Positions 56,297-64,000 of a stretch of 64,000 nucleotides of DNA are shown piece by piece; position 1 is the first letter of the stretch, and the number at the start of each line of letters is the position of its first letter. Origin of the DNA: Pinibacter soli (GTDB taxonomy: Bacteria; Bacteroidota; Bacteroidia; Chitinophagales; Chitinophagaceae); assembly GCF_029961145.1 (NCBI RefSeq), contig NZ_JASBRG010000007.1, positions 2,894,189 to 2,958,188 of the forward strand, given 5' to 3'. The notes below the pieces were generated by a model. That model did no database searches. It worked only from the letters and a program-made list of their open reading frames with translations, and was not told the origin of the DNA. The translations under genes were made by a program, and so were the position numbers.

Positions 56297-56320
56297 AAAA
56301 AAACCCCGCATGAGCGAGGT
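56297..56320 (-). terminator. Terminator of the HU gene
   Basis: On the minus strand CCTCGC and GCGGGG pair (one mismatch) around TCAT, followed by seven T. Confidence 0.8.
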
Positions 56321-56343
56321 CTAAATGCAATTTGAGGCCAGCA

Positions 56344-56613
56344 TTATAATTTAGCAGACAATTCTTTACCTGCTTTAAATTTAGCCACTTTTTTAGCTTT
56401 AATTTTAATAACTGCGCCAGTTTGAGGGTTGCGGCCATTACGTGCTGCTCTTTTAGAAACAGAGAATGTACCAAATCCAACCAAGGTAACTTTACCACCA
56501 CCTTTCAAAGTTTTAGTAACTGCTTCTGTGAAAGAATCCAAAGCAGCGTTAGCCTGTGTTTTTGTGATGCCCGCATCATCGGCGAGTTTTGCGATTAATT
56601 CAGCTTTGTTCAT
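56344..56613 (-). CDS. HU-family DNA-binding protein
   Basis: The 89-residue nucleoid protein carries the HU pattern: MNKAELIAKLADDAGITKTQ, VTLVGFGTFSVSKRAARNGRNP (the beta arm with GRNP) and VAKFKAGKELS at the end. The ATG at 56611-56613 is the start; the frame is open 36 codons further but those residues are intergenic and hold the promoter. The copy number of HU genes elsewhere is unknown. Confidence 0.97.
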   Translation of the reverse strand: MNKAELIAKLADDAGITKTQANAALDSFTEAVTKTLKGGGKVTLVGFGTFSVSKRAARNGRNPQTGAVIKIKAKKVAKFKAGKELSAKL

Positions 56614-56642
56614 AGTGTGAAATTTAAATTTTTTAAGCAAGA

Positions 56643-56672
56643 CAAATTTATACGCTTTTTGTTTCCAACAAA
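56643..56672 (-). promoter_or_regulatory. HU gene promoter
   Basis: On the minus strand TTTG (56669-56672) and TAAATTTG (56643-56650) are separated by 18 nt, matching TTTG/TAnnTTTG. The -7 box is 29 nt before the start codon, supporting the short HU frame. Confidence 0.75.
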
Positions 56673-56792
56673 ATTTTTTTGCAACTTTTATATACTGCCA
56701 AAAACTGTCAGAAACCCGCACGTGACAAGCGTTATAGAGAAAAAGGCTAATACGAGATACGGAAACGTGGATATACGCAATCGCCCCAAATG

Positions 56793-56844
56793 CAATACTG
56801 GCAAGGATTTCAGCCCATAAAAGACCAAATCCTTACCAGTATTG
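56793..56844. repeat. Inverted repeat without T-run
   Basis: CAATACTGGCAAGGATTT (56793-56810) pairs with 56827-56844, one mismatch in 18 bp and a 16-nt loop. It lies between the HU promoter and the DUF4286 stop, so it may end that transcript. Confidence 0.75.
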
Positions 56845-56908
56845 ACTTTCAAAAGAATTTACGATTTCTTTCCAATAGTGCCCAAAAACTTAATATTATT
56901 ATCCACAA

Positions 56909-57229
56909 TTATTGCACAACCTCCATTACAGAGTGAAATGACACAAATCTGTCACCCCATTTATCGTATCCTTTCTGCCGCATACCTTCCGAAAACTTAG
57001 TGATATAGCGGTTGTAGAGGGCTTTTGATTCTGCGAAATATTGCACGGCATAGGTTGGTCCCTCAGTCTCGTCAATTTCATGCAGCTTTAATATTCTGAA
57101 TGATGTAAAACACTCTGTTGCCAGTACTTCCGGCGCATGTACGGTGCGCATCCACTCGAGCCAGGCCTCATGAATGGGCCAGCTCACCATGGATGTTACG
57201 TTGTATATAAACCCAATGCTTTCGTTCAT
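56909..57229 (-). CDS. DUF4286-family protein
   Basis: The 106-residue soluble protein matches the DUF4286 pattern: IYNVTSMVSWPIHEAWLEWM, the phrase FTSFRILKLHEIDETEGPTY, and YAVQYFAES followed by YNRYI. The fold is a ferredoxin-like dimer in related proteins; function unknown. The start at ATG 57227-57229 is preferred because the 20 codons upstream are repeat-derived. It is 29 bp downstream of the exonuclease gene and probably co-transcribed. Confidence 0.88.
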   Translation of the reverse strand: MNESIGFIYNVTSMVSWPIHEAWLEWMRTVHAPEVLATECFTSFRILKLHEIDETEGPTYAVQYFAESKALYNRYITKFSEGMRQKGYDKWGDRFVSFHSVMEVVQ

Positions 57230-57235
57230 TGCTTT

Positions 57236-57270
57236 GTTTTGAATTTTTACTTTTGAATTTAGAATTTTAG
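57236..57270. repeat. Heptad arm between DUF4286 and exonuclease genes
   Basis: TTTTGAA, TTTTTAC, TTTTGAA, TTTAGAA, TTTTAG run in 7-nt steps and overlap the last codons and stop of the exonuclease gene. Confidence 0.6.
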
Positions 57271-58026
57271 TTTCAGGTAAACCGGGCAATGATCACTGTG
57301 TTTTACGTCAGGATAAATTTTTGCGTCGGCAATATTATCTGTGAGGTTTTGCGTAACGCTTATGTAATCTATGCGCCAACCTTTGTTCTGCAGGCGAACA
57401 GTTGGAAAGCGCTGACTCCACCAACTGTAGTGATGGGGTTCTGCGTTAATGTGGCGAAACGAGTCTGTAAACCCGCTTACAAAAAAAGTATCCATCCATG
57501 CTCTTTCTTCAGGTAAGAAGCCGGATGACTTTTTATTTCCTTTTGGATCATGAATATCTATTTCCCTGTGCGCTATATTGTAGTCACCGCAAACGATAAC
57601 CTTTGGTCTTGTCTTTTTCAGGATATCAAGATATTCCACAAATTCATTCAGCCAAACGTATTTATAGCCTTGTCTTTCGTCCCCACTTGTACCCGAAGGG
57701 AAATATGCATTGATCAGCGTTATGTCGCCAAAATCGGCTCGTATTACGCGTCCTTCGGCGTCGCTTTGCATATATCCATTACCCTGCTGCACATTGTCAG
57801 GTTTTATTTTGCTGAAAATAGCCACACCACTATAGCCTTTCTTCTCTGCTGAATACCAATAATCATGGAACCCAAGATCGGTAAACTCTTTATGGTTCAC
57901 ATTATCGCGATGAGCTTTTGTTTCCTGCACACAAATAATATCTGCGGGATCTGTTTTTAACCAGTCGATGAAACCTTTATTCATGGCAGCACGTATGCCG
58001 TTTACGTTGTAGCTGATGATGCGCAT
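57259..58026 (-). CDS. Exodeoxyribonuclease III (AP endonuclease family)
   Basis: The 255-residue enzyme has the ExoIII/APE pattern: MRIISYNVNGIRAAMNKGF, VQETKAH (metal-binding Glu), CGDYNIAH (Asp/Asn), and SDHCPVYLKL (Asp-His). It repairs abasic sites and removes 3' blocking groups. It is the first of a likely two-gene transcript with the DUF4286 gene. Confidence 0.95.
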   Translation of the reverse strand: MRIISYNVNGIRAAMNKGFIDWLKTDPADIICVQETKAHRDNVNHKEFTDLGFHDYWYSAEKKGYSGVAIFSKIKPDNVQQGNGYMQSDAEGRVIRADFGDITLINAYFPSGTSGDERQGYKYVWLNEFVEYLDILKKTRPKVIVCGDYNIAHREIDIHDPKGNKKSSGFLPEERAWMDTFFVSGFTDSFRHINAEPHHYSWWSQRFPTVRLQNKGWRIDYISVTQNLTDNIADAKIYPDVKHSDHCPVYLKLKF

Positions 58027-58041
58027 AGCGAAAGTTTAATT

Positions 58042-58120
58042 ATAAAGTCAAAAGTAATTCAAAACTGTGCAAGCTTTCGCATCATTTTTACTTTTGAATT
58101 TTTACTTTTTACTTTTTAAT
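58042..58120. repeat. Heptad inverted repeat between divergent genes
   Basis: The left arm (AAAGTCA, AAAGTAA, TTCAAAA) faces the right arm (TTTTTAC, TTTTGAA, TTTTTAC, TTTTTAC, TTTTTAA, 58084-58120). Confidence 0.7.
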
Positions 58121-58128
58121 TACATTTG
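58121..58128 (+). promoter_or_regulatory. Probable -7 element of the LOG-family gene
   Basis: TACATTTG matches TAnnTTTG, 37 nt before the ATG at 58166. No -33 box at the expected spacing. Confidence 0.45.
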
Positions 58129-58165
58129 ATTTGCCTCTTTATTGTTTCACCCAAGATCAATTGAA

Positions 58166-58915
58166 ATGACCCCGGAAAAAGAAAAGAAAGTCGTTAAGGC
58201 CAAGAAACAAATTTACCTCGAAGGGCCACGCAGCCGTGGATATGAATTCAGATTTGCGCTTAGAGTTTTCTGGCAATTCATTAAAGGATTCAGGACACTT
58301 CATTTTGTTGGACCATGCATTACCGTGTTTGGTTCTGCCAGATTCAAAGAAGATCATCCTTATTACGAAGCGGCGAGAACATTTGGAAAACGCATTGCTG
58401 ACATGAGCTTTACAACGCTTACCGGAGGTGGTCCCGGCATCATGGAAGCTGCTAACAGAGGTGCTTTTGAAAATAACGGCTACTCTATAGGTTGTAACAT
58501 TCAATTGCCATTTGAACAAAAGCCAAACCCCTATGTACAGAAGTCTATAACCTTTGAACACTTTTTTGTGAGAAAGGTATTGCTGGTAAAATATTCTTAT
58601 GCGTTCATTATAATGCCAGGCGGTTTTGGCACGATGGATGAGTTTTTTGAAACGCTAACATTGGTGCAAACAAAAACGATCATCAATTTTCCCATCGTTC
58701 TATTTGGCAAAGAATATCACAAAACATTGTTTGACTACATGAATAAAATGGCGGAGGAAAAAACAATTTCGCCGGAAGACCTCAACCTGGTACTACTAAC
58801 CGATAGTATTGATGAAGCGATTGCACACATCGAAAAATACATCAAAACCAATTACACCATCAAGATACGCAAGAGAAAATGGTGGTTGTTTGAAGGCAAA
58901 CAGCAAGCTGCGTAG
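58166..58915 (+). CDS. LOG-family (TIGR00730) nucleoside phosphoribohydrolase-like protein
   Basis: The 249-residue Rossmann-fold protein has the hallmark motifs PGGFGTMDEFFE and GGGPGIMEAANRGA. LOG proteins cleave N6-modified adenosine monophosphates (cytokinin-type nucleotides) to bases; a general nucleotidase is possible. I start at ATG 58166 rather than the TTG at 58142. Confidence 0.9.
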   Translation: MTPEKEKKVVKAKKQIYLEGPRSRGYEFRFALRVFWQFIKGFRTLHFVGPCITVFGSARFKEDHPYYEAARTFGKRIADMSFTTLTGGGPGIMEAANRGAFENNGYSIGCNIQLPFEQKPNPYVQKSITFEHFFVRKVLLVKYSYAFIIMPGGFGTMDEFFETLTLVQTKTIINFPIVLFGKEYHKTLFDYMNKMAEEKTISPEDLNLVLLTDSIDEAIAHIEKYIKTNYTIKIRKRKWWLFEGKQQAA

Positions 58916-58919
58916 AGAG

Positions 58920-59150
58920 AATGGAACGCAGATGACACTGATTGGACTGATTTACACAGATTTTTCCGATCGCTGAAATGGCTTTGAAATTTTAGAAGTC
59001 AGTATACTTAAAAAGGATTTGAAATTTGATCAATTAATCAAATTTCAAATCCTTTTAATTTATCATTCTTACGCATGTAACACATTCAATAAAAGATCAG
59101 CTAAATCAGTCCAATCAGTGTCATCTGTGTGCCAACTGCGTTCGTTCTCT
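58920..59150. repeat. Inverted repeat with CGCAGATGACAC words (copy 2), enclosing a terminator
   Basis: The left arm (about 58924-58965) reads GGAACGCAGATGACACTGAT-TGGACTGAT. The right arm (about 59098-59147) pairs with it. It bridges the convergent LOG and nucleotidyltransferase genes. Confidence 0.8.
59011..59056. terminator. Bidirectional terminator with 20-bp perfect stem
   Basis: AAAAGGATTTGAAATTTGAT (59011-59030) and its exact complement (59037-59056) flank a 6-nt loop, with A/T runs at both ends. Confidence 0.9.
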
Positions 59151-59862
59151 AAAACATTGCTTCGGCAATCGCCACTGACTCAGGTTTTCCAACATCGACC
59201 CATTTATCGCCTGTATGGTCATATGCAGCGATGGTGTGCGTTGCTGCTAATTCGAGATAAGAAGTTGCCAGTGAAAATTTCCCTTCCTTCGGCAAATATG
59301 AAAAAACTTCAGGCTGAAAAATCGCTATGCCACTGTAGGCTTTTTGCTGAAGATTGTCTTTTCTATGCACCATCTTTTCTTCGCCGGTTTGTGTGTTGAT
59401 CCAGCCACACAAATGGCTTTCATTATCCAATAAAAAATAACGCGAAGTTTTTCTTTGCAAAACAGCTATTGAAATGAGAGCGTTTTCTTTTTTATGAAAA
59501 TCAAGAAATGCATTGATATCAAGGTTTGTAAGGATGTCGACGTTTAACGTCAGGAACGGCTCATTTCCTTCCAGTAAAACTTTTGCCTTAACCAAACCAC
59601 CTCCGGTTTCCAGCACCAACGCTTGTTCATCGCTGATTACTACATTACTACCCCAACCTCCATTTTTCAAAATCGCATCCATGATCTGGTCAGCAAAGTG
59701 ATGCACATTTACTACCACATCTGTAATGCCAAATTGCTGCAAATACTCAATATTGCGTTGCAGCAAACTTTTGCCATTTATAACGGCCAGTGCTTTAGGA
59801 TGCTTATCTGTCCAGGGTTTGAAGCGAGTACCTAACCCCGCGGAGAATATCATTGCCTTCAT
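59149..59862 (-). CDS. MurU-like nucleotidyltransferase
   Basis: The 237-residue enzyme has the nucleotidyltransferase signature FSAGLGTRFKPWTDKHPKAL and the later TLNVDILTNLD (metal-binding Asp). It resembles MurNAc-1-phosphate uridylyltransferase (MurU) or a related mannose/glucose-1-P type. It lies downstream of the kinase fusion gene by 86 bp, the arrangement expected for amgK-murU recycling, giving UDP-MurNAc without de novo synthesis. The pathway assignment is inference from the pair. Confidence 0.85.
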   Translation of the reverse strand: MKAMIFSAGLGTRFKPWTDKHPKALAVINGKSLLQRNIEYLQQFGITDVVVNVHHFADQIMDAILKNGGWGSNVVISDEQALVLETGGGLVKAKVLLEGNEPFLTLNVDILTNLDINAFLDFHKKENALISIAVLQRKTSRYFLLDNESHLCGWINTQTGEEKMVHRKDNLQQKAYSGIAIFQPEVFSYLPKEGKFSLATSYLELAATHTIAAYDHTGDKWVDVGKPESVAIAEAMF

Positions 59863-59865
59863 AAA

Positions 59866-59944
59866 GTTACTAGTTGTTATTTATTAGTTGTTAGTAGATC
59901 AAGAAATGTCGGCATCCAAACGAATGTGCTAACAACTACCAACT
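59866..59944. repeat. TAGTTGTTA inverted repeat between kinase and nucleotidyltransferase genes
   Basis: The left arm (TAGTTGTTA, TTAGTTGTTAG) pairs with CTAACAACTACCAACT-type words at 59927-59944. Similar words occur at 17599-17699. Confidence 0.65.
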
Positions 59945-59948
59945 CGTT

Positions 59949-61394
59949 TTAATTGATCCAATTCTTTGCGTCCTGTACGTGATGGTACAATTCCACTTTA
60001 ACGTTGAATTTATTTTTCAAATAGCGGGCCAACGCATCTGCAGCGTACACGCTTCTGTGCTGGCCGCCGGTACAGCCGAAGCTAACCATCAGGCTTTCAA
60101 AATCCCTCTTTAAATAGTCCGTCACGCTGATATCTACGATATTATAAACGCTGTTTAAAAACTCAGGCATTTTTGTTTGCTGCTCAAGAAAATCCTTTAC
60201 CGGCTTATCTCTTCCGGTAAGCTTTTTATACTCCTGAAAACGACCCGGATTTAAAATTCCCCGGCAATCAAACACAAAGCCACCGCCGTTTTCAGTCTCA
60301 TCGCCCGGAATTCCCTGCTTAAAGGAAAAGCTGCTGATCTTAACGACAAGCGGAGAGTTCTCTCTTGCGCGAATAGATTCAAAACTTTTTAGTACTTCAT
60401 CACTCACACAATGACGCAGACATCTGTCCAGCTCAGGTAATGCGATGCCCATTTGCGTGTTGTCTACAAACCATTTAAGATTGTTGATAGCTGGCGGAAT
60501 ACTGGACAGAAAATGGGCTTTTCGCTCAAACAGCCCGCGAAAACCATATGCTCCCATCACCTGAAGCAAACGAATCAGCACATATCCGTTGTATTGATAA
60601 ACGAAAGCTTCCTTGTCTATCGCTCCGTCTAAAAGTTGATTTACTTCTTCAATATAATAATTGAGCAGATCGTTTTTCCAATCTTCGGGAAGCTCTGCTT
60701 TTGCCTGCCACAACAGTGAAGCAACGTCGTACTGCAGCGCACCTTTCATACCACCCTGATAGTCTATAAAATGAACTTCACCATCTTTTATCATGATGTT
60801 CCTGCTTTGAAAATCGCGGAACATAAAATGTTGGTCAACATTTTTAGTCAGGTAATCAGTCAGCGAGTCAAAATCATTTAGCAACGCCTGTTTATCGTAG
60901 GGGTATTTCAGCGTATCCAGAAAATAGTATTTGAAATACAAGAGATCGGACAATATCGCTTGCTTGCCAAATTCCTTTGCTGTAAGGCACATGTTGTAAT
61001 CTATTCCTTCGCCCGCAACAACCTGCAGTTGCGCCAATGAACGCAAGCTCTTTTTAAACAGGTCATACACATAAGAGTTGTACTTATTCTTTTCTAATTC
61101 ATCCAATAAAGAAATGGTACCAAAGTCTTCGAGTATGTAAATATCCGACCGGTCGTTTATTGCGTGGATTTCAGGCACAGGGATGCTGTACTTTCTGAAT
61201 TGATTGGTGAAGGATATGAAGGTTCTATTTTCCTGAACATTGGGTCCGTAGCAGGCTATATATGATTTGCCATTTTCAAACACACGAAAATACCTGCGGT
61301 CAGATCCCGATTGTGGCAGGACCTCAACTTCTACCCCGGAGACACTAAAAGTGCTCTCCGCAAGAGCCTTTATTTCTTCAATTACTTTTTGCAT
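59949..61394 (-). CDS. AmgK-like sugar kinase fused to a RapZ C-terminal domain
   Basis: The 481-residue protein joins two known families. Residues about 1-330 are an aminoglycoside-phosphotransferase-fold kinase like AmgK (catalytic D194 in FRDFQSRN, D211 in FIDYQGG), which phosphorylates MurNAc/GlcNAc at C1. Residues about 350-481 match the RapZ C-terminal domain (FSFKQGIPGDET, FDCRGILNPGR, TGRDKPVKDFL, SFGCTGGQHRSVYAADAL), which in Escherichia coli senses glucosamine-6-phosphate and guides RNase E. The RapZ N-terminal kinase-like half is absent. Fusion suggests amino-sugar recycling coupled to sensing; that is inference. Followed by the MurU-like gene. Confidence 0.92.
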   Translation of the reverse strand: MQKVIEEIKALAESTFSVSGVEVEVLPQSGSDRRYFRVFENGKSYIACYGPNVQENRTFISFTNQFRKYSIPVPEIHAINDRSDIYILEDFGTISLLDELEKNKYNSYVYDLFKKSLRSLAQLQVVAGEGIDYNMCLTAKEFGKQAILSDLLYFKYYFLDTLKYPYDKQALLNDFDSLTDYLTKNVDQHFMFRDFQSRNIMIKDGEVHFIDYQGGMKGALQYDVASLLWQAKAELPEDWKNDLLNYYIEEVNQLLDGAIDKEAFVYQYNGYVLIRLLQVMGAYGFRGLFERKAHFLSSIPPAINNLKWFVDNTQMGIALPELDRCLRHCVSDEVLKSFESIRARENSPLVVKISSFSFKQGIPGDETENGGGFVFDCRGILNPGRFQEYKKLTGRDKPVKDFLEQQTKMPEFLNSVYNIVDISVTDYLKRDFESLMVSFGCTGGQHRSVYAADALARYLKNKFNVKVELYHHVQDAKNWIN

Positions 61395-61457
61395 ATGAGT
61401 GTCGGTAAAAATAATTTAAAAATGCAGAGGATGGGAAAAAAGATGGAATTTTATGAG

Positions 61458-61577
61458 TGAGCACACAGATGACGCAGATCTGGCTGATTTTCGCTGATTA
61501 TTGGCGCAGAACAACACAATCAACCTCATGCAAAATATCTGCGTTAATCATGACAATCTGTGTCATCTGCGTGCTTC
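61458..61577. repeat. Inverted repeat with ACAGATGACGCAGAT words (copy 3)
   Basis: The left arm (61458-61500) and right arm (about 61536-61577) pair loosely. The right arm extends into the 5' side of the reductase gene, and its translation is why the frame looks 31 codons longer than the real gene. Confidence 0.75.
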
Positions 61578-61593
61578 TTCAAAAAAACCGTCA

Positions 61594-62634
61594 ATGACAA
61601 CACCTTATATCCATTTGAAAATCGCGGATATTATCGAAGAGACCAATCAAAGCAAAACTTTCGTGCTTGCTCCTTTGGCTGAAAAACAAATAGAGTATAA
61701 GGCGGGCCAGTTCCTGACCTTTGTTTTTTCGAAACATGATATGGAGGAAAGACGAAGCTTTTCTATTTCCTCAACACCCCTTTTAAAGGAGCCGTTATCG
61801 ATCACGGTGAAACGACTGGATAATGGCGAATACTCACGCAAACTGATTGACAACTCATCTGTTGGTGATGAATTGATAACAATTGGACCGTCTGGTTTTT
61901 TTACTTTACCAGATAACATTTCTTCCTACAATCAAATATTTTTCTTTGCAGCCGGAAGTGGCATTACTCCCGTTTTACCTTTAATAAAAACATTACTGCA
62001 CAGCAATGCCAATTTGAAAATTGTTTTGATATACAGTAACCAGAGTGTTGCTGACACTATTTTCTATAAAACCTTACAAGGGCTCGCTGCAAAATTTCCG
62101 GACAAGTTCACCATTGAGTTTCTTTTTAGCGATGCGCAAAATCTTGGAAGAGCGAGGTTGAGCAAATGGCTGCTCGAGGTGTTGTTGAAAGAATACAGCA
62201 CTTGTCCATACAGTGAAACATTATTCTATTTATGCGGACCATTCGACTATATGCGCATGGCGACTATCCAATTACTTAACGAAGGCGTTCCTGCAGCCAA
62301 TATTCATAAGGAAAACTTTACAACGTTTAAAATAGAAACAAAAGAGCTGCCGCCCGATACGCTTCCGCACATGATCAGTATCGAAGCAAACGGCCGTGTA
62401 TATGATCTCGTTTCGCAATATCCGCAAACCATATTGCAAGCTGCTAAAAAAGCCGACATCACACTGCCTTATAGCTGCGAGGCCGGCCGCTGTGGCACCT
62501 GTTCTGCCACTTGCATCAGCGGCAAAGTGTGGATGAGTTACAACGAAGTTTTAATGGACAATGAAATAGCAAAGGGTCGGGTCTTGACGTGTGTGGGATA
62601 CCCGGTGGGCGGAGATGTGATCTTGAAGTTTTAA
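61594..62634 (+). CDS. Ferredoxin-NADP reductase / 2Fe-2S oxidoreductase (PaaE/Hmp-like reductase)
   Basis: The 346-residue flavoprotein has an FAD-binding barrel (RRSFSISSTP), an NAD(P)-binding domain (FFAAGSGITPVLPL) and a C-terminal plant-type 2Fe-2S ferredoxin domain with Cys in CEAGRCGTC and LTCVGYP. It passes electrons from NAD(P)H via FAD to the cluster, for an oxygenase or desaturase. The real start is ATG 61594; codons before it come from the repeat. The oxygenase partner is not in the window. Confidence 0.92.
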   Translation: MTTPYIHLKIADIIEETNQSKTFVLAPLAEKQIEYKAGQFLTFVFSKHDMEERRSFSISSTPLLKEPLSITVKRLDNGEYSRKLIDNSSVGDELITIGPSGFFTLPDNISSYNQIFFFAAGSGITPVLPLIKTLLHSNANLKIVLIYSNQSVADTIFYKTLQGLAAKFPDKFTIEFLFSDAQNLGRARLSKWLLEVLLKEYSTCPYSETLFYLCGPFDYMRMATIQLLNEGVPAANIHKENFTTFKIETKELPPDTLPHMISIEANGRVYDLVSQYPQTILQAAKKADITLPYSCEAGRCGTCSATCISGKVWMSYNEVLMDNEIAKGRVLTCVGYPVGGDVILKF

Positions 62635-62714
62635 CTGACTGAATAACTGAGTGATTGATTTTCGATTTTGTGTTACGACTATCGGCCATTCAGTCATTCA
62701 GTTATTCAGTTATT
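62632..62714. repeat. Octad inverted repeat with CATTCAGT words
   Basis: The left arm (CTGAATAA, CTGAGTGA) begins at the reductase stop. The right arm (62685-62714) repeats CATTCAGT twice then TATTCAGT in 8-nt steps. It bridges convergent genes. Confidence 0.75.
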
Positions 62715-62718
62715 GGGC

Positions 62719-62748
62719 AAAAAAAAGCCGTCTGCTTGAGACGGCTCT
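62719..62748 (-). terminator. Terminator of atpC
   Basis: On the minus strand AGAGCCGTCT and AGACGGCT form the stem with a short loop, followed by seven T. It is 22 bp past the atpC stop. Confidence 0.85.
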
Positions 62749-62770
62749 ATTTAAAATTCAAACTTACTTC

Positions 62771-63040
62771 TTAGTGTGATTTATCAACCAGGTTAGCGCC
62801 TTCAACAAGCACTGTTACTTTGTTGTGTAATATTTCAACGAAACCGCTTTCTATTGAATAGTTGATCGTGTTGCCCTGACCTTTATCTACCAGTACTTTC
62901 AGATTGCCTTTTTTCAAAGCAGAAACCATTGGAGCGTGTCTGTCAAGAACCTCAAACAAACCATCTATTCCCGGCAGCTGTACACCGTAAACCTGGCCGC
63001 CATAGAGCTTTCTTTCAGGTGTTAATATTTCGAGTGTCAT
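62771..63040 (-). CDS. atpC: F1F0 ATP synthase subunit epsilon (short form)
   Basis: The 89-residue product contains only the beta-sandwich N-terminal domain (TLEILTPERKLYGGQVYGVQLPG, RHAPMVSAL, ESGFVEILHNKVTVL). The C-terminal helical arm that inhibits ATPase is absent, as is common in Bacteroidota. It follows atpD after 171 bp of repeat. Confidence 0.95.
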   Translation of the reverse strand: MTLEILTPERKLYGGQVYGVQLPGIDGLFEVLDRHAPMVSALKKGNLKVLVDKGQGNTINYSIESGFVEILHNKVTVLVEGANLVDKSH

Positions 63041-63046
63041 TTTTTC

Positions 63047-63211
63047 AATTTGAAAATTTGAAGATTTGAAAATTTGAAAATGCCCATGGTCAAACAGGCA
63101 TTTTCAAATTCATCTTCAAATTATTTCTTAGAACTAATTTATCGATAATGATCTGAACATGAGTAATGGCTTCATCCATTTTTCAAATTTTCAAATCACC
63201 ACATTTTCAAA

Positions 63212-63212
<1 letters not shown>
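63047..63212. repeat. Octad repeats (TTTGAAAA words) between atpD and atpC
   Basis: The left arm (63047-63082) is TTTGAAAA, TTTGAAGA, TTTGAAAA, TTTGAAAA in 8-nt steps. Complement-like words follow at 63099-63123 and 63178-63212. Words match those at 16730-16879 and 42562-42714. Confidence 0.75.

Positions 63213-64000
<788 letters not shown>

Noticed and set aside
59019-59399. 126-residue plus-strand open frame
   Set aside because: It begins inside the bidirectional terminator and repeat and continues antisense to the MurU-like gene.
61501-61593. 31-codon N-terminal extension of the reductase
   Set aside because: It is a translation of the CGCAGAT-type intergenic repeat; the family pattern starts at MTTPYIHLKIAD.

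Overview
The window looks like chromosomal DNA from a Bacteroidota bacterium, most likely a member of or close to the Chitinophagaceae. The support is: type IX secretion (T9SS) C-terminal sorting tails, an Oar-like TonB-dependent receptor with a carboxypeptidase-regulatory-like N-terminus, the 40-residue ribosomal protein bTHX, an ATP synthase a-subunit with a signal peptide and long His-rich N-terminal region, promoters of the Bacteroidota type (TTTG, about 18-20 nt, TAnnTTTG), weak Shine-Dalgarno use and moderate-to-low G+C. I see no tRNA, rRNA, CRISPR array, intact transposase or prophage. Family placement is inference; only the phylum is well supported.

Layout. 1-1286: a PhoB/PhoR-like two-component pair on the minus strand (kinase cut by the window edge). 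1450-6148: a secreted protein with a possible caspase-like C-terminus, an alcohol dehydrogenase and an unusual T9SS-tail protein. 6250-10638: atpBEFHA. 10863-12861: an ABC exporter followed directly by a small, apparently frameshifted gene. 13116-20413: mixed metabolism (tubby-like protein, EEP phosphatase, VOC protein, comB, SRPBCC, gcvT, ldhA). 20550-28031: TonB receptor with a five-unit 11-bp repeat upstream, a carbamoyltransferase remnant and an M16 peptidase pair. 28364-37864: asnS, then a secreted/accessory block (duplicated-domain protein, transglutaminase, tandem DUF1016-N protein, Sel1-T9SS protein, and an O-antigen-ligase gene interrupted by an in-frame stop). 38194-46321: envelope genes (PAP2, GT39, ExbD, deacetylase, flippase), a DnaJ/CbpA with a DinD-like partner, and Sua5/YciO. 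46434-54885: cupin-like, orphan KorB, dihaem cytochrome c, 2H phosphoesterase, radical SAM, hydrolase, typA. 55054-62634: Bax-inhibitor family, bTHX, HU, DUF4286, exonuclease III, LOG, an amino-sugar kinase-RapZ fusion with its nucleotidyltransferase, and a ferredoxin-type reductase. 62771-64000: atpC and partial atpD.

How parts work together. The ATP synthase is split into atpBEFHA and atpDC about 52 kb apart, with atpG in neither place. The kinase-RapZ fusion and MurU-like protein suggest MurNAc recycling to UDP-MurNAc. The PhoB-like regulator and the 11-bp repeat array upstream of the TonB receptor may be regulator and target.

The most distinctive structural feature is in the gaps between genes. 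Many are filled with imperfect inverted repeats whose arms are degenerate tandem repeats of 7 bp (sometimes 8 or 9 bp). Several vocabularies recur, often starting at a stop codon. The strongest candidates for something undescribed are this repeat system, the DnaJ/DinD-like pair, the tandem DUF1016-N protein beside a 19-bp perfect inverted repeat, and the caspase-like secreted protein.
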